A DNA stretch of 64,000 nucleotides, taken from contig CM055210.1 of NCBI GenBank assembly GCA_029224185.1, positions 12,043,921 through 12,107,920 of the forward strand. The letters run 5' to 3'. The notes beneath the pieces are model-generated. The model saw only the letters and a program-made list of their open reading frames with translations, searched no databases and was not told the origin of the DNA. The DNA is from Karalla daura. Lineage: Eukaryota > Chordata > Actinopteri > Chaetodontiformes > Leiognathidae. The translations under genes and the position numbers were made by a program. Within the stretch, counting starts at the first letter, position 1, and each line of letters begins with the position of its first letter. Shown here piece after piece: positions 50,951 to 61,579 of the stretch.

Positions 50951-52160
50951 TACCAGTTAGGTCAAGGAAATGGATTAGATTGGAGCGCTCCAATGTCAAA
51001 ATTCTGACACAGAAGAGTCTCAGAAGCACAAGCCAGAGCTCTGTCTGAGCTCAGCTCACACATTCACTGCAGTCCCATCTTCTCATTCACTAGCTGCGAT
51101 AACAACAGGGATACTCAGGAAATCTGAGGTTTTCTATCAACTGGGAAATTTCCAACATTTCCAATGACAGTGTACCATGCCAATTATATCAGGACACATG
51201 GTCCTGCTGGTTGTTCTCACTTGTAAAATTGGAGCCACTTCAGACTTGGGGTATCGGTCTGGGATACTGGGGGGAAGGGAAGGGTGTCTGGGGTGTTGTT
51301 TGGCCCCCCCAGAGAGCAAGGTCAACTGAAAAATTCATAACACTTGGTGGGGCTCTGAATTTTTAAGAACGCCAGACCAATCATTTCCATACAATCCCCC
51401 TCAGTGCCAAACTACCTGACGTAGGGAGACGCCAATTTTTCAGGCACTTGGGATTCACTTGCAAGTGAATATAACATCAAACGGCTCCAGAGCGGGCCCT
51501 GGAGCCTCTGCGTGAATGATGCATACAGTACGTCCAAATAAAGTGGAGGAAGAGCCGGCGCGGACTGGCCTCCACGCGTTGTTGTCCAAATGAGAGACGG
51601 CTTGGCGTGGAGGCCGGCGGACGGTGGCCCACGAGCCATGGTTTGCATGTCAGGCACACGCTGGCCAAATTACAGCTTCCTGCCGTGGCACATCCCAATT
51701 CTCTCTCCTTTCTAGGGTTTTCTTCTGCACACAAGCCTGTTTTATTTGTAGTGCCTGTTCCTATTAGTCTGATGGAGCACAGAGCAACAGCATCTGTGCC
51801 CCCCCCCACCCCACCCCACCCTCGATGGCTGCTGGGACTGAGAGGCCTGGGGCACAAAGCCACAGGCGGTGTGGAGGGAGGAGGGCGAGGAGGAGGAGGA
51901 GGAGGAGGAAGGGGGGCTAGGAAGGAGAGCATGTGGGGAACGCCTCGGGGGTGCCTCGCTCTCTCTCCAGAATTTCCATGAGACGAGGGGCGAACGCTGG
52001 CATCGCCAGGCCTTGCTGCTGATCTGAAATTGATGACAGACGCTGGAAAATCATTCCTGCGCTCAAAACAAATTAAATAAGAATTGTTTCACGGAGGCAG
52101 GCTCCCGGGGGCTGAATCGCATTCTAAATCAGGGAGCATGTATAATGTAGTTTTTATTTT
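50950..52160. other. Non-coding intronic stretch
   Basis: No gene recognised. A (GGA)n tract at 51888-51910 and a CCCACCCCACC tract near 51805 are the only simple repeats. Confidence 0.5.
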
Positions 52161-52168
52161 ACTTCTTT

Positions 52169-52193
52169 CTTTTTTTTTTGGGGGGGGGGGGGG
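52169..52193. repeat. Poly-T to poly-G junction
   Basis: About ten T directly followed by about fourteen G. Confidence 0.9.
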
Positions 52194-52900
52194 TTGACAT
52201 TTCGGTAGCGTCATGCCAATAATGATTCAGAGAGAGAAAATAGTGACGATAAATCAAAAGTCTCCTCTGGAGACCTTCAACAGAGACGGACGGGGAGAAG
52301 TAATGTGGTCCATTAAAAAGGTGCCTTGTGGAGGACTGGTAAAGAGGGAAAAAGTTGATGTTGACATGCGACATCACCCATACGGTCCAATAAACACTGA
52401 ATAAAACATTTTGAAGCTGTGTTTACATCCCTGCATAAGGAGGAGCACTCATCCGCCGCCTCACGGCTGCTTTTACAGCACATCCTGACATGTCACCGCC
52501 CCCGAGGCATTACGGTCGCCTACCAAAATCTCCATATTGAAAAGTGGACGGGTTGTGCCCCTCTGCCGGTCTGTTAAATCCTCTTTGAATACCGGTGGGT
52601 CGGGGATGAGTATGTGGGCTGGTGCAGGGAGCGGTGGACACAAAGGAGACCTCAGTGGGAGGATGACTGCAACTTTCACTCCCGTGTCAGAGGGCAGCCG
52701 GCGGACGAGGCTCCGGCTCTGTGAGCCGCCTTTTGTGGGGAATTTGCCACCCAGCTCTGACAGAGGAGCCGCGGATGCTGGGAAGAAGGAGCATCAAAGG
52801 GAAAGCCCAACAGCACGGATTCCCTCCTCCTGAACTCCTGAGTCGGAGGGCAACGTGGGGAGGGGGGAAGTTTTGAGACCGTTGCCACCGAAGTAGCAAC

Positions 52901-53455
52901 TAGGTACGTTTCCATTACAGCCTAAAAACGCCACAAAACCCAAATATTGCAATAAAAAAATGGTAATTCCCACCCCTACATTTTTGAAATACCACTAGAA
53001 CACTGTTATGCTCTCATGAGATGGTTCTCAGACATGCAGATACAGAAATGTATCACATAAGTGGAGTAAAAACACTTATTTTCATATCTACACTATCAAT
53101 CATGACATAGGTAGTTGAATTGAGACTGAACTTTATCTAAATCTAATAAAGATATGTTATAAACAACATTCGGGACGTCTATCTTCCTCAAAGTGGAACC
53201 TTACAGGACCATATTTGATGAATATTATGGGATATTGCTGGGATGGACTTAACGAGAACCACGGCTCATGCGCACACACCCCCCCCAGTGGAAACACCTG
53301 CAAGCACTTTGTCGAAATTTTTGAAATATCGCTTGTATTTCGTGGAAAAAAAGGAAAAAAAAACTCCAATGGAAACGCAGACATTCAAACAGCTCCGCTT
53401 CCTCGCGGGAGGATGAAGAAAAATCATCCAGAAAACCCCTAAAATGGAAACATGG
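52901..53455. mobile_element. Non-autonomous fold-back DNA element with GTTTCCATT ends
   Basis: The left end reads GTACGTTTCCATTACAG, and the complement of the right end reads CCATGTTTCCATTTTAG. A further inverted copy (CCAATGGAAACG) lies near 53370. The interior is AT-rich, includes GAAATTTTTGAAATATCG, and has no transposase. This resembles abundant fish fold-back repeats. I could not identify target-site duplications. Confidence 0.5.
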
Positions 53456-54329
53456 CAAGAGACGAGCCCCGAGACGTGGTCACGCTCGAGTAGCGGCATG
53501 AAAAGCGGATGAGGGGAAGCTGAGATGCGGCACATTCGGCGGGGGAAACCCTCGAGCCGTAATCAAACAATTTGGTCAGCATCCATCACCATCCAGGGCG
53601 ATGGCCAGAAAAGCACCTAAGGGCATGAAAAACCGCACCGGAATGACTTTGTTCCACCTTAAATGATGAATCTCATCATGCAACTCCGCGCCGCGATGAC
53701 GCAGAACGTGAGAGGAACGCTGCAGGAAAGAACGCTGATTTTATTGCAAACGCTGCCTATTTTTGGAGAGGGGGGGGCACAATTATTTGATTCAATTGTG
53801 GGAGCGTGGTGGATGGAAAGCCCTTCATTTAACTCCAAATAGCAACCGTGGTGGCGGCCAAGGCAGGATCTCCTGAGCTTCCTACTTTATTCCACACAAA
53901 ATAACAATTGAGGATCTCGGCCAGGAAATGTTCAAGGACACGTGAGGCTAACCATTAGGCACGAGCACTTCAACCCCCCCACCCACCCACCACCCACCCT
54001 ACCACCCCAGCCTCTCTCTTGGCCTCGTCTTGATTCCCCCAGCCCGGGGTAGCTACTTCACTCTGCAGCTCGAGTGCTGTTGTGACACATAAAAAAACCC
54101 TGTGCATCGTCCTCGTCTTCATTCAGGGGCATCCCCCCTCGGGCTAATGCGTAGTGACAAAAAAAAGAAAAGGGGAAAAAGAGAAAAATGTGCCACCCTT
54201 TCAGACCTCGCAGTCATTACTATGCTTTCAGCTGGCGTGCCGCGTCGCCTCCCATCGAAACTGCTGTGTCAAAGGTATAAAGAGACCATCTGTGCTATTT
54301 CCAGCATCCTGCCCTTTACAATAAACCTT

Positions 54330-54835
54330 CTGCGAGAATTGAAAACGAGGCCAAATGCACTTCTACTGGTGATTCATCACGATAAATCACGTCACGCTAA
54401 TTTACTGGGACTGGTGTAAAAGCGGAGCCCGGCGAGCCCGGGCATGAAACGATCCCTCCGCGCGATTTTTACTCACTGTGGCGAGCGCCCGTGATCTACA
54501 TGTGGATCGCCCTGCGAAGCAATTTGGCCGCAATCGGAAATCATAATTGGCCGTTTCACTGTTCGCCCCCGGGGGCCGCAGCTTCCCAGGCTCCGAGCAG
54601 CCTGACCCGGGCTGAGCTGAAGCAGCAGCGGCTGGACGCTGGGAGGCGGCTACCTGGAAGTCTGCGAAGCTTCACCTTGCACTCGGGTAATTACATGGCC
54701 ATTAAGGCACCTCCCAGCAGCCAGCCACACAGAGGCTCCAAAAGCTGTCAGTGATTAATTAGCAGGTGCCCGCTGAGTTGCGGATTTCTGAGCGGATTGG
54801 CACAACTGTAATTGTATCAGGCCACTGGGATTACA
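54330..54835. promoter_or_regulatory. Candidate regulatory stretch
   Basis: CACGCTAATTTACTGG, ATCATAATTGGCCG, CGGGTAATTACATGGCCATT, AGTGATTAATTAGC and CTGTAATTGTATC occur in otherwise complex sequence about 5 kb into intron 2. Confidence 0.25.
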
Positions 54836-54935
54836 CACATTGTGGAACTGGGGGGAGGGGCGGGTGGAGGGGGATGCAACCCATCCTGGCCACAAGGAGT
54901 TGAAAAGGAGCGATTAGGAGGAGAACTTTGCAGGC

Positions 54936-55318
54936 TGTGTATGTGTGTGTGTGTGTGTGTGTGTGCATTGTTTGGATCCTGGCTAAGTGATTCCAATCAG
55001 GATCAAACAGATGTTGCTGCATCTGTCTCCGCTTTCGCTCCGACCTCTGCAGACGCTGATAGCGTGACCCCCCGCTGCCCCCTTCGCCCTCGGTGTTTGG
55101 CGGGAGGCTGGATGGGGAGAGTGGCGGTTGGGGGGTGGGGGGGGGGGGGGCATTACAAAGTTGTGTGTCTCTGTTTTCTCAAGAGCACTTTGGCCAGCGA
55201 GGGAGCTGCCAGGCTTTTTGAAGCGTTAACTTCAAGAAATGCTGCGGAGCAAGGGGAAGGAGAGGGGGGAGAGGGAGGTGGGGGGGGGGGGGGGGGGGGG
55301 TGGGATGGGGGGGGGCGG
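54936..55318. repeat. (TG)n and two G-rich tracts
   Basis: TG array at 54936-54966, a G run at 55129-55150, and a long G-rich tract at 55262-55317 that includes about 20 consecutive G. Confidence 0.85.
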
Positions 55319-55461
55319 TTGGTTTGAGGAGTATGGGTGAGCAAACAGGCAAAGAGCAAAGCGCCAGTGCTTGCTGCTTGCTGACTGCACATTTTATTAT
55401 AGTCCCCATTAAACACCAGGCCCTGCGTGGAATGCAGAACCCAGGGGAGGAGAAGGTGCAT

Positions 55462-55463
<2 letters not shown>

Positions 55464-55515
<52 letters not shown>
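55464..55515. repeat. (CA)26 microsatellite
   Basis: Perfect dinucleotide array followed by a short GA tract. Confidence 0.95.
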
Positions 55516-55517
<2 letters not shown>

Positions 55518-55844
55518 GAGAGAGAGGAAAAAAAACTGAAATGCAAACTGCTCGCCCAATGCTGAAACAATTATTAAGAGACTCACTTCACAGCGTGGCG
55601 CGCGGTGAGGGGCGTGACTTCCTCCACTTCAAACCGACTCGGTGTGGTGTTTGCCCCCCCCCCCTCCCTCCCTCCATCCCTCCCTCCATCCCCACCCAAA
55701 ACACTGTTTACACCAAATGTATAGTGTGCAAAAAATAAAAAGTTTCAAAGGCCAGGTTTTGACATGATGCAGGGGAGCCTACTTTGGAGGAAGAAACAAA
55801 GACTAAAAGTTTGAAGTAAAGTCGATGGATTCAGTTAATTTCCA

Positions 55845-56020
55845 CAATCCAAAAACATGCAAATAGACCGACTGGAGACTAACTTGCCCCTAGGTATGAG
55901 TGTGAGAGTGAATGGCGTGCTCCCTGCCTTTGGCCCCATGTGTCGAGGAGGTGATCAGAGCAGAGCTCTATGAAGGTGCAGGGCTGGTGAGATAGTGGAT
56001 GGATTGATGGATGGATGCTG
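55845..56020 (+). repeat. Common teleost dispersed repeat, fragment 10
   Basis: CCACAATCCAAAAACATGCA, CTGGAGACTAACTTGCCCCT, AGGTATGAGTGTGAGAGTG, and the terminal GTGGATGGATTGATGGATGG mark the 3' half of the family. Confidence 0.7.
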
Positions 56021-58225
56021 GAATGTCTGACTCCTGCTCCTCGCTCCTGCAGGGAATCGATGAGCTGCCGCTGCGAGATCCCCCTGATCCCATAAATATG
56101 TTAAACAAGCTCACGTCCACCCAGCCAAAAAAGGAAAAAAAATCTCCAAAAATCTCACCGACTACAGATATCAATCAGCCGGCGGGCGCAAGGAGAAACC
56201 TCGGAGTGGATTTCATTTGTTCCTCGAGGACCATGAATCTCGCGATTTTTCGCCAAATCCATCCAGAGGCGGTCGAGATATTTCACTCCAAACCACAACT
56301 GTCAACATTTTAGTGGCAAAGTCTGGGAGCTCACCGAAAGCCAGGTGCATTCATCCCACCACCCCCAACCCCCCCGAAGACCACGAGTCTCGGCGGGCTA
56401 GGCCTTCCCGACCCCCACTGCCTGAAACCACAGCAGGGGGCCGGCGGCCAAGAACAATCCCAAGGTTGAGGTCCGATCACAGCCAGGGTCTGAGGATGCC
56501 ATCAGTCACTCTGCAGCTCATATCAGCCGGCTCAATGACAGCAACAGCAGACGCCGCTCAAGTGACAAACGGCGCCATAAAGAGGGGGGAAAAGAGACAA
56601 AAAGTGGCCTTCATTAAGCCAGAGTTACATCAGCATGAATGAAACAGACTGGGAGTTCACCACTGGCTTTCCCTGACGGAGCGACCTGTGAAACATCCCG
56701 GAGCTCTGTCTCTTTCTTGCAACCACTCCATCTCGTTTGACAGCAATAAAGCGAAGACTGTGAAAAGCACATCACGGCCCCCTTTGTCCCCTGGATGCTA
56801 AATGAATGAATGAATGAATGAAAGAAAAAAGGAGCCACATCTGAGCCAGGGGCCGTCTCCGAGACAGAGGAGAGGATGAAGACCTGTGAATCTGGTCTAG
56901 CGTGCTAGATGTCTGGCCTCTGCAGCGTTAACAGCCTTTCATGTGGAATGGCAGTTCAGCATTAGAGAGGCAGCGCAGATCTTTCAAAGTTTACCGATGA
57001 TGTATGTGTTTTGATTGTAACTCTAGCCCCCCCCTCCCCTCCTCCTCAAAAAATAGAAGAAGGGGGGATAAGGAGTGGACATGGAAAAAAATAATAATAA
57101 ATGGAATCAAATTTGAGAGTTTCCAAGATGGAGCCTCAGCTTGAGCGTCGTCCCGCTTCATTTGATGTGAAAAGTTTTCATTGTTTGATTTTTTTTTTCT
57201 TTTTTCTTCTTCGTTCACAGAAATAATGCGGTGGGAGAAAATAAATGGCAGACATATGATAGGGATTGAGAACAGAGAGCCGCGTGATTGTGAGACTCTC
57301 ATTATGGTTCATACTCCCAGTACTTCTGGCTCGGCCCTAGAACCGCTCCATTTGGGAATACGACCTTCCTTCACCTACGTCTGCCCCCGGCTGATGTTTT
57401 AATCCCGGGGTCCGCCAAACGGCAGAGGTCAGAGGTCAACGGCGCCTCGCTTTAACGAGTGGATGCGGCGGACACGTCGGAACGCCCTGACGGCTGAGCG
57501 CTCCTCTGCACAGTGTCCCGGCTCTGACACAGAGAGGTCACTCGCTGTGTGTTCGCACTTACTGTACTACATTCCCAGCTGGGCCCGACCCAGGCCGTGA
57601 CGCGGCCCCATCCCCACTTTCTACAGAAGCAGCAAAGCGGCTTCCTGCAGCACGTCCCCTACCTGCTGCAGGGGCTCTGTCTGCCAGAGACCAGCCGGAT
57701 TCCCGCCTCGCTTCACCGACAGCGCTTGGAAACGTTCCCGACCTGCACACGGATGTTTTCTCCTCAGAGAGGGGGGGGGGGTGGGGACCGCGGCTCATTT
57801 CTGATTCCATGGACTGCTTTTATCGAGACGTATTCTGAAAGCCCACGGTGGCGAGGCGGCTCAAGGTGGAGGAAACTCACACGCTGGAAACCGCCTCCAA
57901 GACCTCAGCCGTCAATGAGCTTGGAATAACATTCCCGTTTGAGGATTTGTGGCGCTTTCCAGCTAATCCTACCGGGGGGGTTCAAAATGTTTTTGTTTAG
58001 CTGGGGAGGTTGGACGCTGCGTCCGTTCATCAGACGTGACAGACGCGTGTTTTTTCATTCAGCGAGGACAACGTCGCCATGGCTTTGATCTCCAGCCGGG
58101 CCGAGCCGAGCTCACGCAACCGGAGGCCCGGGAGATGGAAATTCAAGACCTGCGTCTGTTGTCCGCAAACCTTCTCTGTGACGCGTATCGACAGACTGGG
58201 GGAGACGGGGAGGGAGACGGGAGAC

Positions 58226-58244
58226 GGGGGGGGGGGGGGGGGGG
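58226..58244. repeat. Poly-G run
   Basis: About 19 consecutive G; a C-rich counterpart follows at 58364-58397. Confidence 0.9.
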
Positions 58245-58654
58245 TAGACACTGTTCGGGGACAGTGAAACGTTAAACTGCACATCTGAACTTTGCATCAG
58301 AATTGGAACGCGGTGGCAATCTTTTTCCACCTCGTTCTCGCCGGAGCTGTCAAACACACTGAGCCACCCCCCCCCACCTCCCCCGCCCCTCCCCCCACAA
58401 CCTCTTCCCTTCCCAGTCCCCTCGAGTGATGCGAAACCACTGCGGTGACATTCTTAAAATCAGCGAAAAAAACATGCAAATTATTCAGCAACCCATCCAA
58501 CATTCAACATCCTGGGGCAACACCCCCACCCCATCCAAAAAAGAAAGACTCTGATCCACTGACTAACCCAACTTTGACCCAAAACTGAGGGAATAAATGT
58601 TTCCATCTACTGGTGGGAAACGTGAATTTCAAGAAGCCCTCTTTTTTTTTTGCT

Positions 58655-58695
58655 CCCCTCCTCCTCCTCCTCCTCCTCTTCCTCCTCCTCCTCCT
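58655..58695. repeat. (CTC)n microsatellite
   Basis: About 12 CTC units with one CTT interruption. Confidence 0.9.
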
Positions 58696-59369
58696 ACTTT
58701 CCAAGTGGACAAGTGAGCAGGCAGCATCACAAGTCAAACAACCTCTCAGCACCTCTATGTATAGACCGCTGTTAAATACCTTTCTTTCGGTTAAGTGTAA
58801 TGGCCAAGTCAGCTGTCTGCATCCCTCACAGCCGACCTCCAACCGAACACATCAACACAAGGCCAGGCAACTGTCATGTGTCATCAGATGCATGGGGATA
58901 TAAAAAAAAACTTCCTATATCTGTTTTTTTTTCTTCCTGGATGTTTTCAAGGACGGCATGTCCAACTGTGCCATCGTTTGTGACACTTCAATTTCAATTT
59001 GTTTGAGGTGGTCACTTGAGATGCAGCATCTCATTTTGACGGTGCAAATGTGCATTGCAGCCCTGCAATCTCAAGCCCTACCTGTATGATTTACTAGCCT
59101 TGCACTATGGAGATAAGAGAATATCCCATTCTATAGAGACATTTCATTCACACACAGGCATCCGATGTGTCCAACTAAGTATGTGAGAGGATCCTGCAAA
59201 TATGTGGCACCTGTAGCTTGAGCAATACCAATAAAAGGGTTTTTTTATGTTGTTGTTCATTTCTACAAGAGGAACATTCATCCACGTTACAGGCTCCCAA
59301 CCTGGCATCTGACACAGTTAGACACAAGCACACACAGAGGGATGGCAGGGAAGGAGGTGTAGTGTTTAC

Positions 59370-59442
59370 CTGGGGGGCAGTTGCATTCGGATGATGATGC
59401 CTGTCTGGCAGTCCTGATCTTGACAAAATTCTCATAGGAGCG
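59370..59442 (-). CDS. col25a1: col25a1 coding exon 2: furin-type shedding site and Cys-X-Cys before the collagen domain
   Basis: This 73-nt exon continues the frame from exon 1 and encodes RSYENFVKIRTAR, then QASSSECNCPP, then the first base of a Gly codon (residues 111-135). The acceptor is a pyrimidine-rich tract ending TTTCAG and the donor is CCAG|GTAAAC, so the exon ends in phase 1, as expected when the next exon starts a Gly-X-Y run. RTAR at 120-123 is a proprotein convertase motif at the place where human COL25A1 is cut to release its ectodomain. CNCPPG matches the family's junction into collagenous domain 1. The SYE tripeptide just before it favours COL25A1 over COL23A1. The rest of the protein (three collagen domains in the family) is not visible in this window. 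Confidence 0.85.
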
Positions 59443-59567
59443 CTGAAACGTGCAGCATGGAGAAGAAGAAGAAGAAAAATGCCATTTTTCATTCATACGA
59501 TTCACGTGATGCGAATCAAAGTAAAACTGAGTGAGGGTGGAGGGGAAGGAGCGGGGGGGTATCTTAC
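59443..59567 (-). other. col25a1: col25a1 intron 1 (125 bp)
   Basis: This is a canonical GT-AG intron on the minus strand, starting GTAAGATA and ending in a TTCTTCTTC-rich pyrimidine tract and TTTCAG. Splicing it out joins exon 1 and exon 2 in frame. It contains a CACGTG E-box core at 59503-59508. It is near the lower size range of fish introns, in contrast to the intron that follows. Confidence 0.8.
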
Positions 59568-59897
59568 CTGAGAAAGCAGCTCGTCCACTCTGTCCTCAAT
59601 CAGAGAATTCAGCTCGTCCAGGGAGTAAGCGGGCAGCTGCAGGAGGGCAGATCCGCGCGCCCCGTCCCCGATCCCGTTGCCGTCCCCGCTCTCCAGATCC
59701 ACGACCCTGCTCCTGAGCTCGGCCGCGTTCAGGCTCAGGAGGACGCAGAAGGCGACGGAGGCCACGGAGCAGAGGGACGACGCGATGTGCAGACACTGGC
59801 AGCGCCGCCGGCGCGTCTCCGTCGCCTCCTGCGCTGCGTCTTTCTCCATTTTCTCCACGCACTTCTTGGATGCTCCTCTTGCCTCCGAGATGTCCAT
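59568..59897 (-). CDS. col25a1: col25a1 coding exon 1: N-terminal tail, transmembrane segment and linker of collagen XXV alpha-1 (CLAC-P)
   Basis: This exon encodes the first 110 residues of a type II membrane collagen; the family trimerises, sits in the plasma membrane and is shed from neurons and muscle. Residues 1-35 form a hydrophilic cytosolic tail ending in a four-arginine cluster (29-32) beside cysteines 33 and 35, which fits positive-inside topology. Residues about 36-56 are one uncharged membrane segment. Heptad-like stretches follow at about 58-70 and 92-109 (SLDELNSLIEDRVDELLS), the expected trimerisation linker. The LLQLP...LDEL...V..LLSQ pattern aligns with human COL25A1 and less well with COL23A1 or COL13A1. 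A Gly/Asp-rich insert (71-83) lengthens the linker. The ATG has G at -3 and G at +4; Met17 also has a good context and could be a second start. The exon ends CAG|GTAAGA in phase 0. The family assignment rests on remembered sequence. Confidence 0.85.
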
Positions 59898-59898
59898 G

Positions 59899-59910
59899 TC
59901 ACTGGCGCAT
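59899..59910 (-). promoter_or_regulatory. Three-codon upstream ORF (Met-Arg-Gln-stop) abutting the col25a1 start
   Basis: On the minus strand the sequence reads ATGCGCCAGTGA, then one C, then the col25a1 ATG. The upstream ATG has a weak context (C at -3, C at +4) and the main ATG a better one. The arrangement allows leaky scanning or very short-range reinitiation. It is functional only if the transcript includes it. Confidence 0.5.
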
Positions 59911-59931
59911 CAGGCGCACTCTAGTCTCTCA

Positions 59932-59996
59932 GTGTGTGTGTGTGTGTGTGGATGCGTCTCTATGTGTGTGCGTGTATGTGTGTGTGTGTGTGTGTC
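59932..59996. repeat. Interrupted (TG)n/(CA)n tract in the col25a1 5' flank
   Basis: There are three TG-rich blocks separated by GATGCGTCTCTA and GCGTGTA. In col25a1 sense they read CA. The first block ends about 35 bases before the start codon, so length variation here would change the leader. Confidence 0.9.
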
Positions 59997-60237
59997 CTTG
60001 CCACTTTGTTGCAGCTGCAGGAAGACGCGTGCAGCTCCGCTCCTGCGCGTCGCGGCTCCTTGGCAGAAACTTGTTGCACCGTGCGCGGCGCAGCCTCTGC
60101 AGAGGAAATGACTCTTAATGCACAATAAAAGTAGAAAGAGGGACTGGGGAGCTGGGAGGCAGGAGGCAGGAGGCAGGCATGCATGCGTTGCATGCTCCCC
60201 CTCATTACGGCTGCAACACGCCTCCAGCCCTGTCCCG

Positions 60238-60264
60238 GCTGATTAACATAATTTATGGACCTGC
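60238..60264. promoter_or_regulatory. Candidate homeodomain-binding cluster upstream of col25a1
   Basis: The sequence contains TGATTAACATAATTTATGG: a GTTAAT-like half site (minus strand) beside a CCATAAA posterior-Hox-type site, about 350 bp upstream of the start codon. This rests on motif resemblance only. Confidence 0.25.
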
Positions 60265-60821
60265 TTCTTTTTTTTTCTGTTTGTTGCTTCTCACAATCGC
60301 GACAAGTTTGCACGATGTGTTCCTGACAGATCCTCCGGTTATGGAGGCAAATGAAACGCTGCGTAAATGACGCAAATTGCATCAAAATGTGTGTTTGCTG
60401 CAGGAGAGGAAACATTTTGAGGGCATAAAGACTCATCCGTGGGTTTTGCTGTGCGCTCTGAAGCCACGGCATGGCAACGTTTTTTGGAGATGTTTGTGGC
60501 CGTTGCGCTGCGTAAAAACGCATGGAAACAGAAAGGGCGCAGTTGTGGAGAGGCAGGGAGCGTAGAGGCATTTTTGAAAACTGCCTTAATCTGACATAAG
60601 AGCGCATTTTTCTGTCTGATTGTGTTAAGTAAATGACGTGTGGAATGGATAGAAGAAACCACATCAGTTCGTGTCCCCTCTGTACTGGCTGAGCTGTTAA
60701 TCTCAGTTCATCTTCTGTGGATTTATTTAACCCAGACAACATGGCATCGGAGGTTTGCATGATATGCCTCCAGTCTCCAAAAATCATTTCGGAGAAGGTC
60801 CCACAAGTTTCCAAATGAAGT

Positions 60822-61458
60822 TTGCAGAGATTCCCATTCTTACGGGTCATTGTCTAGCGAGTGGTCTTCAGAAAAACCTCTCACCCTAAAGGCTTCTTCA
60901 GTTCTGAGGGGCTGGTGGGAAAACTCAGGATTTAACCTCTGTGCAGATGTTTGTACAGCCATTGCAGGCTGTCATACAGGAGTCATTAAAGTCAGTGAGG
61001 TCCAGTGGAGGAAAGAAAGCCTTGAAATATGCAGAGATGAAACCAAACAACCACAAGTATAGGCAAAGCACATTCCTTTGATGACTACATAGCGGGTCCA
61101 GGGAAGACAGGTGGTCTGAAAGATGAGTTTAGAAAAGCCATCTATTTCGAGATAGAGAGAGAAAGAGGAGGAGGAGGAGTTGGGACAATGTTGTCCCCGA
61201 CATCCCTTCCCAGGAAGTTCCTGAAGCCATTCACAGCTGGCCTCGAGGGAAACCAACAAGGACGGTCTCAGGTGACTCTAAAGGCTTTTAATGACAGCCC
61301 GGTGCTCACAACGACTACGCCACTGACCTCACAGAGGTTGGACCACCCCACCAGCCGGTCAGAGCTCAAGAAGCCTCTTCAGAAATCAACAAGTCCAGTT
61401 GCCATGACTCCACTATTCCATGAAGAACAATGACCTGGATGAATGAGAATCTTGACAG
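60822..61458 (+). mobile_element. Degenerate, 5'-truncated Penelope-like retroelement with inverted terminal arms
   Basis: Two decayed copies of one terminal sequence lie in opposite orientation: a minus-reading copy at 60822-60910 and a plus-reading copy at 61357-61458. Each contains GAAGAAGCC or CAAGAAGCC, then ACAATGACC, then GAATCTC or GAATCTT. Between them, on the plus strand, 61103-61123 reads EDRWSER. After a frame disturbance and stops, 61134-61209 reads KAIYFEIERE, RGGGG, and LSPTSLPRKF. This matches the tail after the GIY-YIG endonuclease domain of fish Penelope-like elements as I remember it (ED.WFERG.KEAIY...RGGG...LSP). No reverse transcriptase remains and the reading frame is broken, so the copy is inactive. 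An inverted 5' terminal copy is common in this class. Confidence 0.65.
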
Positions 61459-61499
61459 TAAATGGATGTCTTGCAGAACGGAGAGAAGAAAGCCCAGCA

Positions 61500-61502
<3 letters not shown>

Positions 61503-61577
<75 letters not shown>
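61503..61577. repeat. (TG)37 microsatellite
   Basis: Perfect array about 45 bp beyond the right arm of the Penelope-like element. Confidence 0.95.

Positions 61578-61579
<2 letters not shown>

Larger units (their letters stand above)
56020..59369. other. Non-coding stretch at the 5' end of intron 2
   Basis: No exon recognised. It includes (GAAT)5 at 56802-56822, G and C runs at 57.77 and 58.2-58.4 kb, and CTC repeats at 58.66 kb. The first 2 kb of a large intron is a usual site for enhancers, but no element stands out. Confidence 0.5.
59898..60130 (-). promoter_or_regulatory. col25a1: col25a1 5' UTR and proximal promoter region
   Basis: The region immediately upstream of the start codon is CpG-rich between about 60020 and 60110 and contains GC-rich stretches such as GCGCCGCGCACGG. 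I see no TATA box in the expected orientation. (CA)n blocks lie in the transcribed sense between 59932 and 59996 and would fall in the 5' UTR if transcription starts upstream of about 60000. The transcription start cannot be placed from sequence alone. Confidence 0.45.

Noticed and set aside
57549..57929. 126-codon ORF in a CpG-rich stretch with a minus-strand CAG|GTAGGG donor
   Set aside because: Neither strand gives a glycine-periodic or otherwise recognisable protein, and the donor is weak.
59960..60850. 296-codon ORF on the minus strand, the longest in the window
   Set aside because: It starts in the inverted arm of the Penelope-like remnant, crosses the col25a1 promoter and ends in the CA repeat as HTHTHT. 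It shows no domain or family motif, and its 3' part overlaps the likely 5' UTR.
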